Part shown: in pieces, positions 24,552-33,635 of the stretch | Numbering within the stretch: the first letter of the stretch is position 1 | How the letters are laid out: each line of letters starts with the position of its first letter | Assembly: GCA_023429135.1 (NCBI GenBank) | Contig: JAEYWD010000034.1 | Location: forward strand, 75,544 to 139,543 | Direction of reading: 5' to 3' | Length of the DNA: 64,000 bases | Origin: Bacteroidota bacterium | GTDB lineage: Bacteria > Bacteroidota > Bacteroidia > Bacteroidales > JAAUTT01 | The notes under the pieces: generated by a model | What the model was told of the DNA's origin: nothing | Databases searched by the model: none | Seen by the model: the letters and a program-made list of their open reading frames with translations, nothing else | Program-made: the position numbers and the translations under genes

Positions 24552-24899
24552 ATGGATCAACAAACTATACTGGTTGTAGAAGATGATTATGATATTTCGA
24601 TTCTACTGCAACATATTTTTCACGATAATAAAATTGCAAGCTTTTATGCAAATTCGTTACAGGAAGCAGAAGAAGCATTAACCTGGCTTCGGCCTACTCA
24701 TATCTTTTTAGATGTTTTTCTTCCCGATGGGAATGGTTTGGATTGGATAAAGTGCAAAAATATAAATTGTGAAATTACTATTATGACCGGGAATATTGAG
24801 GAAGTGGGAAGCGAAGCAGAAGGTTTTTGCATTATTAAAAAACCATTTTTAGCAAAAAGCATTTTAAACAGCCTGCACCATACCAAAGAAATTCTCTAA
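24552..24899 (+). CDS. Single-domain response regulator (CheY-like)
   Basis: The 115-residue protein is a lone receiver domain with the acidic pocket E10/D11/D12 (VVEDDYD), the phospho-acceptor D54 (FLDVFLPDGNG), a Thr in IMTGN and the conserved Lys in KKPF. There is no output domain, so it must signal by binding a partner, for example a histidine kinase or a phosphorelay protein. No kinase gene is in the window. It lies between the flippase and an unknown gene within the polysaccharide region. Its own promoter sits almost at the start codon. Confidence 0.9.
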   Translation: MDQQTILVVEDDYDISILLQHIFHDNKIASFYANSLQEAEEALTWLRPTHIFLDVFLPDGNGLDWIKCKNINCEITIMTGNIEEVGSEAEGFCIIKKPFLAKSILNSLHHTKEIL

Positions 24900-24985
24900 A
24901 CAAAGCGAAAACTTACCGCTTCCGAAATGTTTTTAACTTTTCATCCTTTAAAGATGTCAACATTGCTACGCAGAGGTATTTTCAT

Positions 24986-25170
24986 GCTTGCAAACCTATT
25001 TACGTAGTTTTATTGAAGATTTGCAGGCTTGCAAAGCAATTTACATTGCGGCGTAATGTGATTTTCAGGAATGCAAAGCATTTTACATAAAATGATTTTC
25101 ACTTTGCACGCGTGCAGAAAATAAAAAATCCGTTGAAACGAGGTTTGCAGCATTGCATTTCCCTTTACAA
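24986..25170. repeat. Four degenerate GCTTGCAAAGCATTTTACAT units
   Basis: Related 20-odd-base units lie at 24986-25006, 25027-25047, 25068-25090 and 25150-25170, sharing TGCAAA and TTTACAT cores. The palindrome TGCACGCGTGCA lies at 25105-25116. The region is between two convergent genes and has no evident coding content. Confidence 0.55.
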
Positions 25171-25194
25171 CGGATTAATTTGCTTTTAACAGGA

Positions 25195-25878
25195 TTAAAC
25201 CGCTTTATTATTGCTTTCGGTTACCACCTCTTCATTTGCTGTATCGTTGTTACGTGCTGGAAGAACCGGGAAAAGGCGGTCGGCACCGGTGGCTCCGAGT
25301 TGACGGCGTGCATCCAGGTAGTTTATCTCGTAGGCACGAATTAAATCCATTTTGGCAATCTGAGTTTCGGCTTCAGCAGTTTTTTCCTTCCGAATTGCTT
25401 CGTTTAGCTGTTGGAGGGCTTTAAGTACATTTTGAGCGGCAGTACGGATTCTTGCCGCAAAAGGGTAAAGTTGGTGCGTATCGCCCAGACTTTCTATTTT
25501 AACTGCCAGTTTCTCGGCAGCATTAGGTTCGGCAGCATAAGGCAATCTAATAATATTGGAGAATGTGCCGTCCTCAAAAATTCTGTTTAACAAGGAACTT
25601 CCGGCATTGTTGCGGTCGAAACTTTTACAGGCTTCGAATGTATCACGGATCACATTATCGAGATCGGTATCAAGATACAAAACATCGTCATAAAAATCCT
25701 GACGGGAATCTTGAGCCTGTAACTCAAGGTTGAATTTTGCCTTGAGATTGTCGGCAGGACTCTGGATAGCCTGGATAAGTGATTCACCGCTTTTTGATTT
25801 GCGGCATAAACGTTGGTGACGGCGAATAGCATCAAGCATAAAAGACGCCGAATCGCGCTGATAAAGCATACGTGCCAT
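25195..25878 (-). CDS. Hypothetical helical protein of unknown function
   Basis: I do not recognise the family with certainty; it resembles uncharacterised Bacteroidota-specific proteins. The 227-residue product is soluble, without signal peptide or membrane helix. It is rich in Ala, Glu, Arg and Lys and is likely almost all alpha-helical. It has several Arg/Lys-rich segments (AIRRHQRLCRKSKSG) and a region IRKEKTAEAETQIAKMDLIRAYEINYLDARRQLG that could form a coiled coil. The C-terminus is polar and asparagine/valine-rich (NNDTANEEVV). It stands alone on the minus strand between a response regulator and a lipoprotein gene, so context gives no clue. Confidence 0.6.
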   Translation of the reverse strand: MARMLYQRDSASFMLDAIRRHQRLCRKSKSGESLIQAIQSPADNLKAKFNLELQAQDSRQDFYDDVLYLDTDLDNVIRDTFEACKSFDRNNAGSSLLNRIFEDGTFSNIIRLPYAAEPNAAEKLAVKIESLGDTHQLYPFAARIRTAAQNVLKALQQLNEAIRKEKTAEAETQIAKMDLIRAYEINYLDARRQLGATGADRLFPVLPARNNDTANEEVVTESNNKAV

Positions 25879-26078
25879 AATTTTTAGGTATTTAAATTAG
25901 ATAACTGGAAACATATAGTTGGTTTAAAACTATCGGGTTATTTGAAGGTCAAGATATTAATTTTTTTCTAATTGGCAAGTAGCAGCAGATAAAGATATAT
26001 TTAATGGCCTGATTCATAAAATACAAACATTCCAATTTGTTGTTTGTTTAATATATATACTATTTAAAATCGCCATGT

Positions 26079-26795
26079 ATGAAAAAAATATTGTACCTGT
26101 TTTTTGGCTTATTACCAGTTATCATTAGTTGTGAAAAAGATAAAGAGAAGCCAATACCTGAAGTACCCGAAGAAATTATCCGAACAGTTGCCAATCCTAT
26201 TTTATATCCCCGGGTTGAACAATTATTCCCGACAAATCAGCAGGCAACTCTTACTTTTCCCTTTCTGTTTTCAGATACAGTGCAGAAACGCATTGTGCTT
26301 ACCCGTGAATCGAAAGTTTATCTAACCTTTATAGCAGAACGGGCTGTATATAAGAATTCGGTGGGCTGGTATTCGTACAAGCTCGGTAGCGAGCCAAAGT
26401 CGGTTAAGGATATTGAGAAGCATTTACTTTTTCCCAACGTTTCGGCCAAAGGCGAAGGTGGTGAGTTGATGCAGGGCGATATGCTGCAGCTTGGAGATAC
26501 AACTTTTACAAAAAATACAGTTGTCGGATTCTTTATAATACTTCAAGGCTGGCAGAATGGATCAATCGATTGGGGTAAACCTACTCATTATACTGATCCG
26601 TTTTTGAATGAAGGTACAAAGCAACAACATGTATTATTCAGAGAAAAAGATAGTGAAGATATTGTTCTTGGTATTGAAGACACTCAATTCGAAATCGCCG
26701 ATAAAGATTTTAACGACCTGATTTTTAAAATTTCAGATAATAAGGACAATTATAAATCCATTTCATTCGATATGAACAAGGTTCCTATACTTTAA
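26079..26795 (+). CDS. DUF4114-domain lipoprotein
   Basis: The 238-residue protein has a lipoprotein signal peptide (LYLFFGLLPVIISC, lipobox Cys at residue 18) and a proline-rich linker. The main part ends in a DUF4114 domain with the characteristic calcium-site-like motif IADKDFNDLIFKI near residue 208. DUF4114 is common in surface or secreted Bacteroidota proteins and is probably a beta-sandwich. No enzymatic residues are seen. It is likely attached to the outer membrane or inner leaflet. It stands alone and has a weak hairpin (GTGGGT/ACCCAC at 26854-26869) after it. Confidence 0.75.
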   Translation: MKKILYLFFGLLPVIISCEKDKEKPIPEVPEEIIRTVANPILYPRVEQLFPTNQQATLTFPFLFSDTVQKRIVLTRESKVYLTFIAERAVYKNSVGWYSYKLGSEPKSVKDIEKHLLFPNVSAKGEGGELMQGDMLQLGDTTFTKNTVVGFFIILQGWQNGSIDWGKPTHYTDPFLNEGTKQQHVLFREKDSEDIVLGIEDTQFEIADKDFNDLIFKISDNKDNYKSISFDMNKVPIL

Positions 26796-26853
26796 AGGAT
26801 ACTTTAATGTTTAATCATTAACATGGCAATGTATTTAGTCCGGCTCTCTTCCG

Positions 26854-26869
26854 GTGGGTTAACACCCAC
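26854..26869 (+). terminator. Weak hairpin after the DUF4114 gene
   Basis: GTGGGT and ACCCAC pair around TAAC, and a T-rich stretch follows. The stem is only six pairs and 58 bases after the stop, so this is a tentative terminator. Confidence 0.35.
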
Positions 26870-26962
26870 AGTTATTTTTATAACCCTTTAAATAATAAAT
26901 TGAGGAAACTCTGTTAAAGGTTTAATTTCATGACTATCCAAACCTGATTATATTTAAGTTAA

Positions 26963-28105
26963 ATGTTACAAGGCAGAATTAATTCACTGGATTCTATCCG
27001 AACTATTGCTGTACTGTTGGTTATTGTGTCGCACTGGCTTCACTTCTCCTATATTAAAATATTTGATTTAGGAGCGGTGGGAGTAACCATCTTCTTTGTT
27101 CTGAGCGGTTTTTTAATCACCCGTATCCTGCTGGAAAATAAAAAGGAGGCAGAGACAAAAAAAATAGCCAAGCTATCGATAATTAAAAACTTCATTATCC
27201 GAAGAAGCTTAAGGATATTCCCCATATATTATCTTACAATATTTATACTGTTTTTATTGAGCGACAAAACAGGTACATCTATAAAACAGGATTTTGAATA
27301 TTATGCTACATATTCTTCAAATATTATGTTCTTTATCAAACAAGGGTGGGACGGTAAATTATCACATCTATGGTCGTTAGCTGTTGAAGAGCAATTTTAT
27401 CTGATATGGCCATGGTTAATTGTTTTTATCAAGCAGAAGTATCTGAAATATACCATAATATTTATCTTGATTTTTGGTATACTGTCTAATTATTTTCTAG
27501 CCTATATATTCCCGCATCACATTCTGTTGGAAATTTTAACTCCTGCTTGTTTTGATGCATTCGGCGCCGGGGCCATTCTATCGTATCTAATGGTATACAA
27601 GAAAGATTTTGTCCCAACCTTTACCAGATGGTTATCTTATCTTGCCCCAGTTTGTTTGCTCCTTTTTGTTTTCGGCTCACTATTTCAATTTGATACTTTT
27701 ATACCTCACCGAACTTTAATTTCTGTTTTCTCGTTGTACTTAATTGCTTTCACCATTCAATTTCAGGAAAGCGTATTACACACTTTTTTATTAAATAATA
27801 AAACTCTGATATTTCTTGGCAAAATAAGTTATGGTATTTATTTGTATCACAATTTTATGCCCTGGATCTGGCAGACATTTGTTAATAAACTCAATCAGTT
27901 TAATGTGCATATTCCTCTTATTAACTCTTACATGCCTGTAAAATTTAGTGGAGCTTTGGTAATACTGGAGAGATTTGCTTTGCTTGTTTTAATTTCCTGG
28001 TTATCGTGGATTATAATTGAATCTCCAATTAATAAATTAAAAGACAGATTCAGTTATAAGTCTCAGGTAAAGAGAAAAGCTCACAGCCAGGTTCTTGCTG
28101 CCTAA
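26963..28105 (+). CDS. Acyltransferase 3 family (OafA/YrhL-like) membrane O-acyltransferase
   Basis: The 380-residue protein has about ten membrane helices. It opens with NSLDSIRTIAVLLVIVSHW, the acyltransferase 3 signature with catalytic His in VSHW, and then AVGVTIFFVLSGFLITRIL with the family's FF-L-SGF motif. HLWSLAVEEQFYLIWP, near residue 133, is another family hallmark. The family O-acetylates or O-acylates sugars of polysaccharides or lipopolysaccharide. The likely substrate is the polysaccharide made by the surrounding genes. It stands alone on the plus strand and is separated from a minus-strand epimerase by REP-like palindromes. Confidence 0.88.
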   Translation: MLQGRINSLDSIRTIAVLLVIVSHWLHFSYIKIFDLGAVGVTIFFVLSGFLITRILLENKKEAETKKIAKLSIIKNFIIRRSLRIFPIYYLTIFILFLLSDKTGTSIKQDFEYYATYSSNIMFFIKQGWDGKLSHLWSLAVEEQFYLIWPWLIVFIKQKYLKYTIIFILIFGILSNYFLAYIFPHHILLEILTPACFDAFGAGAILSYLMVYKKDFVPTFTRWLSYLAPVCLLLFVFGSLFQFDTFIPHRTLISVFSLYLIAFTIQFQESVLHTFLLNNKTLIFLGKISYGIYLYHNFMPWIWQTFVNKLNQFNVHIPLINSYMPVKFSGALVILERFALLVLISWLSWIIIESPINKLKDRFSYKSQVKRKAHSQVLAA

Positions 28106-28131
28106 GAGGCCACTGAAAAGTGCCCAGCAAT

Positions 28132-28193
28132 GAGCCCTGTCGAAGTGCGGTCACTGAGCTTGTCGAAGTGACAATGAGGTTTCGACAAGCTCA
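28132..28193. repeat. TGAGCTTGTCGAAGTG-type palindromic repeat
   Basis: A 12-base stem GAGCTTGTCGAA (28156-28167) pairs with TTCGACAAGCTC (28181-28192) around a 13-base loop. A related half copy GAGCCCTGTCGAAGTG sits at 28132-28147. This string is a recognised REP-like intergenic motif in Bacteroidota and other bacteria. It is non-coding and lies between convergent genes. Confidence 0.75.
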
Positions 28194-28251
28194 ACCTCCG
28201 GTTATCAAACTGGCTTTTCACACAATATCCACTAAACTGCTCTTAAAATGG

Positions 28252-29271
28252 TTAAATAGCAATTTCGAACTGCAACCCGTGGGATAAATAATTAAGCTTA
28301 CAAAAAAAAATTCCCAGTAACAGATAGGCATGTTTCAACTCCCTAACCTGTGTCTTAAACCAATTAACCATATTACGGAGCCCTGTTTCGAGAGACGTTT
28401 TTGCCTGCCAGCCTATCAACGAACGGGTGGTTTCCACATCGGCAACACGCGGCTGCTCCGAAAAACGGTCGGGAATAGCGCCAAAATCGGGCTGGATATT
28501 TGTCTCCATAATCTCAACAATTTTTTCAACCATCTCGCGAACAGAGGTTAGCCTTCCCGAGCCCAGATCCAACGGTGTGGAATGAATTTGCGAATGCGTT
28601 GCTGCAGTAAGTATTCCTTCCACCAGATCGTCAATATAAATCCAGTCGACTTCCCATTTCCCGCTGGTAAGCTTTGGCTGATGACCATTCAAAACTGATA
28701 AAATAACATGGGGCAAAATCTTCCATTTCGGTTGGGTAGGACCATAACCCATAAACGGCCTAATGGTTACTACCGGCAATTTATACAATTGCTGAAATAA
28801 TTTACCGTAAATAACGGTACCCAACTTGGCAGCAGCATAAGGAGATGCCGGGGTTTCGTTCAGGTCTAAAGGCTCGGTACTGGAACCCGTAAGAATAATT
28901 TTTTCGCATCCCATATCCACAGCCTCGGTTAACAGATTAACCGTACTTGTTAACAGACTGCTATAGGTTGAGAGCAGATGCTTCTGATCGTTTGCCGCAG
29001 TAACATCACCAGCCAAATGAAAAATATAGTCGGGACGACTCTTTTTCAGGATCTTTCGTGCAAATCCATGATCGTCGAAAGTACCCTGCCACCAGAACAA
29101 TCCAGGTAAATCAGGATCGCTTCCGTTCTGATTTCTTGAGGTCCCATGAACCGTAGCTCCAATATCAATTAACTTTTTACTTAAATTCTGTCCAATAAAA
29201 CCGCTTGCCCCGGTTATTAAAACTTTTTTGCCCTCCAACTGATCTTTAAAATCATTTGTGTCAGATTTCAT
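28252..29271 (-). CDS. Extended SDR NAD-dependent nucleotide-sugar epimerase/dehydratase
   Basis: The 339-residue protein has the NAD-binding motif TGASGFIGQNL (residues 20-30), an active-site Ser/Thr region with GSSTEP, and the YxxxK pair in SPYAAAKLG. The SDR core continues to about residue 310. A short hydrophobic tail (LKHAYLLLGIFFCKLNYLSHG) follows, which is unusual for this family and could be a membrane-association helix or the result of a recent 3' change. It likely interconverts an NDP-sugar for polysaccharide synthesis. It sits just downstream of a glycosyltransferase gene block on the same strand, with a 131-base gap. Confidence 0.75.
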   Translation of the reverse strand: MKSDTNDFKDQLEGKKVLITGASGFIGQNLSKKLIDIGATVHGTSRNQNGSDPDLPGLFWWQGTFDDHGFARKILKKSRPDYIFHLAGDVTAANDQKHLLSTYSSLLTSTVNLLTEAVDMGCEKIILTGSSTEPLDLNETPASPYAAAKLGTVIYGKLFQQLYKLPVVTIRPFMGYGPTQPKWKILPHVILSVLNGHQPKLTSGKWEVDWIYIDDLVEGILTAATHSQIHSTPLDLGSGRLTSVREMVEKIVEIMETNIQPDFGAIPDRFSEQPRVADVETTRSLIGWQAKTSLETGLRNMVNWFKTQVRELKHAYLLLGIFFCKLNYLSHGLQFEIAI

Positions 29272-29402
29272 ACAACGTTTTGTTTAAAATATTAATCAAC
29301 CGCTAACTTCTTATTAAGAGCAGTATCCCAATTAGAAAACAGGGTAGCGGTTTATTTGTTCCCGTATGAAATTAAGGTAGGATTAAAATGCATCCGAAGT
29401 AA

Positions 29403-30413
29403 TCAGAACTTTAACCACGAAGCAACATTTCGGCCAAAGCTCTCCCAGGTATTACCGGCTATAAAGCCTGTTATTTTTGATCGATCAGTTTCGTCACTAT
29501 TATTCTTAAGACTGTGAAGTATTTTCATTAATTCTTCGTAGGTGGAATAGGTTTCTATAACTCCGTCGTTTTTCAGGTCGGCAAAAGCGCCACATTGAGG
29601 GCCAATAACACGGGCTCCCATCATAATGGAATCCATAACTGCTCCCGAACTCAAAACGCTATCTTTCAAATAAGTGTATAAAACACAGCGGGCGCTTTCA
29701 ATTTCATGTTTTAACTCCTCATTGTCAACAAACTTATCTTCGACTACAATTCCGGGGTTTGTTAGTCCCATTAGTTTTTCCTTATAAGCTGCATCACGGA
29801 TTTTACCAACTATACGGATTGTCCATTTCTCATCAAGCTTGTGCGACCACAGATAATCGAGAAACAGATCAATTCCTTTGTATGGAATAATACTTCCCCA
29901 GATTAAAATGTCGGTGGTTTTAGGCTTGATGGCAACATTATAGTTACCCGAAACAGGGTGGTGCAGAAATTTGGTTTTTGCTTTTACCTTGTTCCCAAAA
30001 GTGGCTGCGAATTCTACCCCTTCGGTGGAATGGGTGAGGATGAAATCGCTCTGTTTCATCAGCAGCCTGAAAAGAAAGCGCTTGATATGATGATTTTTTT
30101 TATAATGCGAAAACTTATTATGAAGTGTCCAGATTATCTTTTTCGATGTCAGCTTACAGTAAAACAAAATGAAAATCAAAACCAGGGTTTGAAGATAACC
30201 CTTGCTTTTATCGGGTAAATCTTCAATCCAGTTAAACCATATATAATCCACCTTAGGCAAATATCCAAGCAGATGAAGTATGCCATTGTTCGATTTTGTG
30301 TTCCGGTTAACAACATTGCAATAATCGCTTACCGCACTGTTGAGATTGGTAATATAAGGGTTAAACGAATAATATTTCTCTGATGCATTGGGATGGATAT
30401 AAATATTTTTCAT
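29403..30413 (-). CDS. Glycosyltransferase, GT4-like (GT-B fold)
   Basis: The 336-residue protein has a GT-B layout: an N-terminal half with LHLLGYLP and SDFILTHSTEGVEF, and a C-terminal half with ILIWGSIIPYKGIDLFLDYL. A later GARVIGPQCGAF segment occupies the position of the donor-binding loop. The usual GT4 E-x7-E motif is not obvious, so the match is looser than for its neighbours. A hydrophobic segment (LVLIFILFYCKL) near residue 80 suggests membrane association. It is the last gene of a run of overlapping genes on the minus strand; its start overlaps the upstream GT2 stop by four bases. Confidence 0.72.
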   Translation of the reverse strand: MKNIYIHPNASEKYYSFNPYITNLNSAVSDYCNVVNRNTKSNNGILHLLGYLPKVDYIWFNWIEDLPDKSKGYLQTLVLIFILFYCKLTSKKIIWTLHNKFSHYKKNHHIKRFLFRLLMKQSDFILTHSTEGVEFAATFGNKVKAKTKFLHHPVSGNYNVAIKPKTTDILIWGSIIPYKGIDLFLDYLWSHKLDEKWTIRIVGKIRDAAYKEKLMGLTNPGIVVEDKFVDNEELKHEIESARCVLYTYLKDSVLSSGAVMDSIMMGARVIGPQCGAFADLKNDGVIETYSTYEELMKILHSLKNNSDETDRSKITGFIAGNTWESFGRNVASWLKF

Positions 30414-31324
30414 GCTGCTGCCTTTTTCCTGATGTTAAACAAACTTAAAACCTTCCACTTCATAAATCCTCCTATCATAATCCCATAAGCTTTTAACAAG
30501 GGCAGATATGCTCTTAGCGACTTTGCGTATTTTCTGTAAAAGATAAGGTTTTTGCGAATGTTGTAGTTCGATTTGATATCGAACAACTGTTTGTAAAGTT
30601 TCGAAAAATTCAGATTATGTCTGATGCCTGTATTGGTAGTATCGTTCCAGATTTTAAGCTGCGGATAAACCACAATGTCGAAATGATTCAGTTTTGCACG
30701 ATAGGTAAAATCGCTGTCGCCATGATACTGCGGAAAGTTAACATTATCCCAGTAGCCCGTCTTTTCAATTACCGAAACAGGTATTATAGTTCCCATTCCT
30801 GGTAGCCAGTCGACTGAAACAGGTTTCTGAAATTCGCCTGAATCTTTGGCAAACATACCTAACATATATTTTTTACCCGAAAAAGGATTGAATATCCCTC
30901 CCATTGACCAAACTGTTTTTAGTTCCGAGTCGGTATAAACTTTAGAACCTAGAATTGTACGGTATGAGTTTTCGGAATTTAAAAGTTTGAATAATTCGGT
31001 AAAATAACTTTCGTGGGCTGAAACATCGTTATTCCACAAAAGAATATAATCGGCGTGCAGGGTTTGTAAGGCATACTTTACCCCAACATTCACTCCACCG
31101 CTCCACCAGAGGTTGCCATCGCCATTTAACAGGTAAACATTTTGAAACGCTTGACTTTTTACCCAATTGGAAGTCCCATCCCGCGAACCGTCGTCAACAA
31201 TAACAATGTTAACCGAATACTCCTCCGAACCAGCTCTGGATATACCGGTTTGCAAATTGGTAATACTTTTTTTTGTATAATCGAGGCCGTTAAATACGGG
31301 TATAATTATAGAAACAATCTTCAT
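30410..31324 (-). CDS. Family 2 glycosyltransferase (rhamnosyltransferase-like)
   Basis: The 304-residue GT-A protein opens SIIIPVFNGLDYTKKSI, has VIVDDGSRDGTSNWV, and the metal-binding loop LLWNNDV. GGVNVGVKYAL and QYHGDSDFTYRAKL, the latter with a likely catalytic Asp, follow. The order and NND-type loop resemble dTDP-rhamnosyltransferase-type GT2 enzymes, but the donor is not certain. The gene overlaps the neighbouring polymerase and GT4 genes by four bases on each side, so translation is coupled. It is likely part of the repeat-unit assembly pathway. Confidence 0.82.
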   Translation of the reverse strand: MKIVSIIIPVFNGLDYTKKSITNLQTGISRAGSEEYSVNIVIVDDGSRDGTSNWVKSQAFQNVYLLNGDGNLWWSGGVNVGVKYALQTLHADYILLWNNDVSAHESYFTELFKLLNSENSYRTILGSKVYTDSELKTVWSMGGIFNPFSGKKYMLGMFAKDSGEFQKPVSVDWLPGMGTIIPVSVIEKTGYWDNVNFPQYHGDSDFTYRAKLNHFDIVVYPQLKIWNDTTNTGIRHNLNFSKLYKQLFDIKSNYNIRKNLIFYRKYAKSLRAYLPLLKAYGIMIGGFMKWKVLSLFNIRKKAAA

Positions 31325-32565
31325 AATCTTTTAATTTGCGGGTCCGGGCCTACTCCTGGGCGTGTAACTCCAGGCGGAAGAGGTGCTGTTGCCTTAGTGT
31401 ATTCGTGGGCATCAATCAAATAAAACATCAGACAAAGAGCTGCACCGTCCTGAGCTAAGGAGCCACCGGTTACAAGAGTAATTAAGGTACTCCACATAAG
31501 CAGTTTTATAAACCAAAGCCTTTCTTCAAGTTTCCAGGTTATAATCCGGAAAATAGCCATTAACTGAGCTATTACGAACAAAATTCCAAACTTCGAGAAA
31601 TCGCCAACCAACCCCACATCGCCCTGGTAAAAGCCCATAAACTTCTTTATCTGATTTACTTTAATCCCAAAAATTGAATTGGAACTTGGCTCCCCATTTC
31701 CGGTGAGGTACGTGATTTTGTTGGGAAAAAAGTCGAATATAAAGAATTTCATGGCTCTTAACCGAACATCTTCTTTCTGTTGCTGACTTTGAGCTTTTGA
31801 TACTTCCAAAAGTGAAATAAAAATGTCCTGAAAAATAAAATACAGCGGAATAAGCGACAGAAGTACCAGGGTAAAAACCCCAAATTTCGATGTTACTTTC
31901 CTGCTGAAGAGAATATACATAAACAGAAGAAAAACGATTGTAACCAAAACCTGGCGTGTTCCCAGCAAAATGGTAATGAGTATTCCCACAAAGGCAATGA
32001 GAAGGTATATTCTGTTTTTTGTACTGAAGAACAAGTATATACTCAGGAAAAGCGACAGAAAAACATAAATTAATCCCGGGAAAAAGATCCTCACAGTTCC
32101 TCTTGCTTCGGCAGCTTTTGAGTGCACTAAAACATTAGGATAAAGGGCATAGGATCCAACATATATAGCAGCATGTACCATTGCGATGAAAATGATCATT
32201 TTAAGTACATCGTTGATGGAAGGCTTGAGTTGATGCAGCAAAAAGTATAAAAGGAAAAAATACATATACCGCTGCACAACAATAGTTACTGCAAAGGGTT
32301 GGTCGTGGAAAAGATAAGCACCGAAAGTGCTAAGAACAACCGCCGTAAGAATTAGTGAAACTTCAATAGTAAAATGTTTCTTTATCCTGGGACTGTTGTC
32401 GTAAATAAAATTAACAAGAAGTAACACAACAATCAGAATGGCACCGAAGAATTCAAGCGCTTTTATACCCACCACAGGTATAAATTTCAGTTCGTAAAAA
32501 GAAACAGAGCAAAGAATTATAAAAAAGAGTAACCCATTTCTGAGCCAGAAACCTTTATTTTCCAT
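31321..32565 (-). CDS. Wzy-like O-antigen/capsule polymerase, putative
   Basis: The 414-residue protein is a multi-helix membrane protein with about ten predicted helices and a large soluble loop near residues 240-300 (around KITYLTGNGEPSSNSIFGIKVNQ). This layout is typical of Wzy polymerases and O-antigen ligases, which share little sequence. Its position between glycosyltransferase genes supports Wzy, which would polymerise lipid-linked repeats in the periplasm. A short, proline-rich tail ends the protein. Alternative: an O-antigen ligase of the WaaL type. Overlaps with the neighbouring GT2 gene show operon membership. Confidence 0.65.
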   Translation of the reverse strand: MENKGFWLRNGLLFFIILCSVSFYELKFIPVVGIKALEFFGAILIVVLLLVNFIYDNSPRIKKHFTIEVSLILTAVVLSTFGAYLFHDQPFAVTIVVQRYMYFFLLYFLLHQLKPSINDVLKMIIFIAMVHAAIYVGSYALYPNVLVHSKAAEARGTVRIFFPGLIYVFLSLFLSIYLFFSTKNRIYLLIAFVGILITILLGTRQVLVTIVFLLFMYILFSRKVTSKFGVFTLVLLSLIPLYFIFQDIFISLLEVSKAQSQQQKEDVRLRAMKFFIFDFFPNKITYLTGNGEPSSNSIFGIKVNQIKKFMGFYQGDVGLVGDFSKFGILFVIAQLMAIFRIITWKLEERLWFIKLLMWSTLITLVTGGSLAQDGAALCLMFYLIDAHEYTKATAPLPPGVTRPGVGPDPQIKRL

Positions 32566-32639
32566 ACAAGTTATCTAAACATTAATGCCAATAAAGAACA
32601 TTACTCAAAGCTACTTAAGATTTTGAAAAACATAAAACA

Positions 32640-33635
32640 TCAGTCTATTTCTTTATTCTCTGCCACAAGAGGCACTTTAAGGACAGCCGAAAGCTCTTTG
32701 AAGAATCTGGTATTATTCAGGCTACCCGAAGGAACAAAATGCTCCATTGCAGTAACTGCATTCTTCAATTCCCCCGAATTATTACTAACCATTAGAAGTC
32801 CCAGCGCTTTAAACTCACCGGCAATTTCGAGCTGGTGATTATCCAGGTGTTCTCCATTTTTAGCAAGCCGCGGAACTGTAATAACTTTAGCTCCCATTTG
32901 CAATGCATTTACAATGGACCCGGTTCCGCTGTGGGTAACAGTGTATTTGCTTTGCTGCATCAGTTTCTGCATTTCGGTGAAACTAACCCACTTAAAATGA
33001 TCAAAATTCCGTGGAGTATAATCGCAGGTTCCAACCTGGGCAATAACCTTTTCTTTGATAAAACCTTGTTCAATTAAATCGTCAATATCCTTTAGCAGCC
33101 TGTTAAACTGAAATTCAGTTGATCCCACGGTTACAAATACCTGTTCCAGCTTTTTTGCTCCCGAATTAAGGTTTATATTGAAGATGGAACCGGCGTAAAT
33201 CCCTCTCTTATAAAAGTTCTTCAGTTTTGGCCATTGATAGAGTACTTTAGTGGCAAACTTATAAATAAATTTTCCAAAGGCCGAAGGCTCTTCTACTCTT
33301 GCGAAACTCTCGATATAAATAACCTTCTTAAAAAACAAGCGGGCAAGTAAACAGGTCCACAGCGCCGAGCCGGCTCCTGTTGTAATAACAATATCAGGTT
33401 TTTCCTTAAGGAATACTTTTAAACTGTCGGAAAAATTACTTAGTAAATTTCCATTGTCGCGAATATCGCGGATAAAATAATGCCGTATGTGCTGCTTTAA
33501 CAATGTCCGTGAATCCTCCCTGTCGAGCGTTACCAGATAAACATCGCTTACCGCTGATAAAGGCGCAATAAGCTCTTTCATCTGGTTTAAATGACCTCCG
33601 GCGCTGCAAACAAGGCAAATCTTATAAGTTTTCAT
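32640..33635 (-). CDS. Alg14-Alg13 fused glycosyltransferase (PssD-PssE-like)
   Basis: The 331-residue protein joins two halves that are usually separate. Residues 1-150 resemble Alg14/PssD: LVCSAGGHLNQMKEL, a short membrane-anchoring region and TTGAGSALWTCLLA. Residues ~165-331 resemble Alg13/PssE: VFVTVGSTEFQFNRLL, VSFTEMQKLM, THSGTGSIVNALQMGAKVITVPR and the final HLDNHQLEIA. Together they form one UDP-sugar:lipid-linked-sugar transferase, active on the cytoplasmic membrane face. In many bacteria the halves are separate genes that must interact. The start overlaps the upstream GT4 stop by 14 bases. Confidence 0.85.
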   Translation of the reverse strand: MKTYKICLVCSAGGHLNQMKELIAPLSAVSDVYLVTLDREDSRTLLKQHIRHYFIRDIRDNGNLLSNFSDSLKVFLKEKPDIVITTGAGSALWTCLLARLFFKKVIYIESFARVEEPSAFGKFIYKFATKVLYQWPKLKNFYKRGIYAGSIFNINLNSGAKKLEQVFVTVGSTEFQFNRLLKDIDDLIEQGFIKEKVIAQVGTCDYTPRNFDHFKWVSFTEMQKLMQQSKYTVTHSGTGSIVNALQMGAKVITVPRLAKNGEHLDNHQLEIAGEFKALGLLMVSNNSGELKNAVTAMEHFVPSGSLNNTRFFKELSAVLKVPLVAENKEID

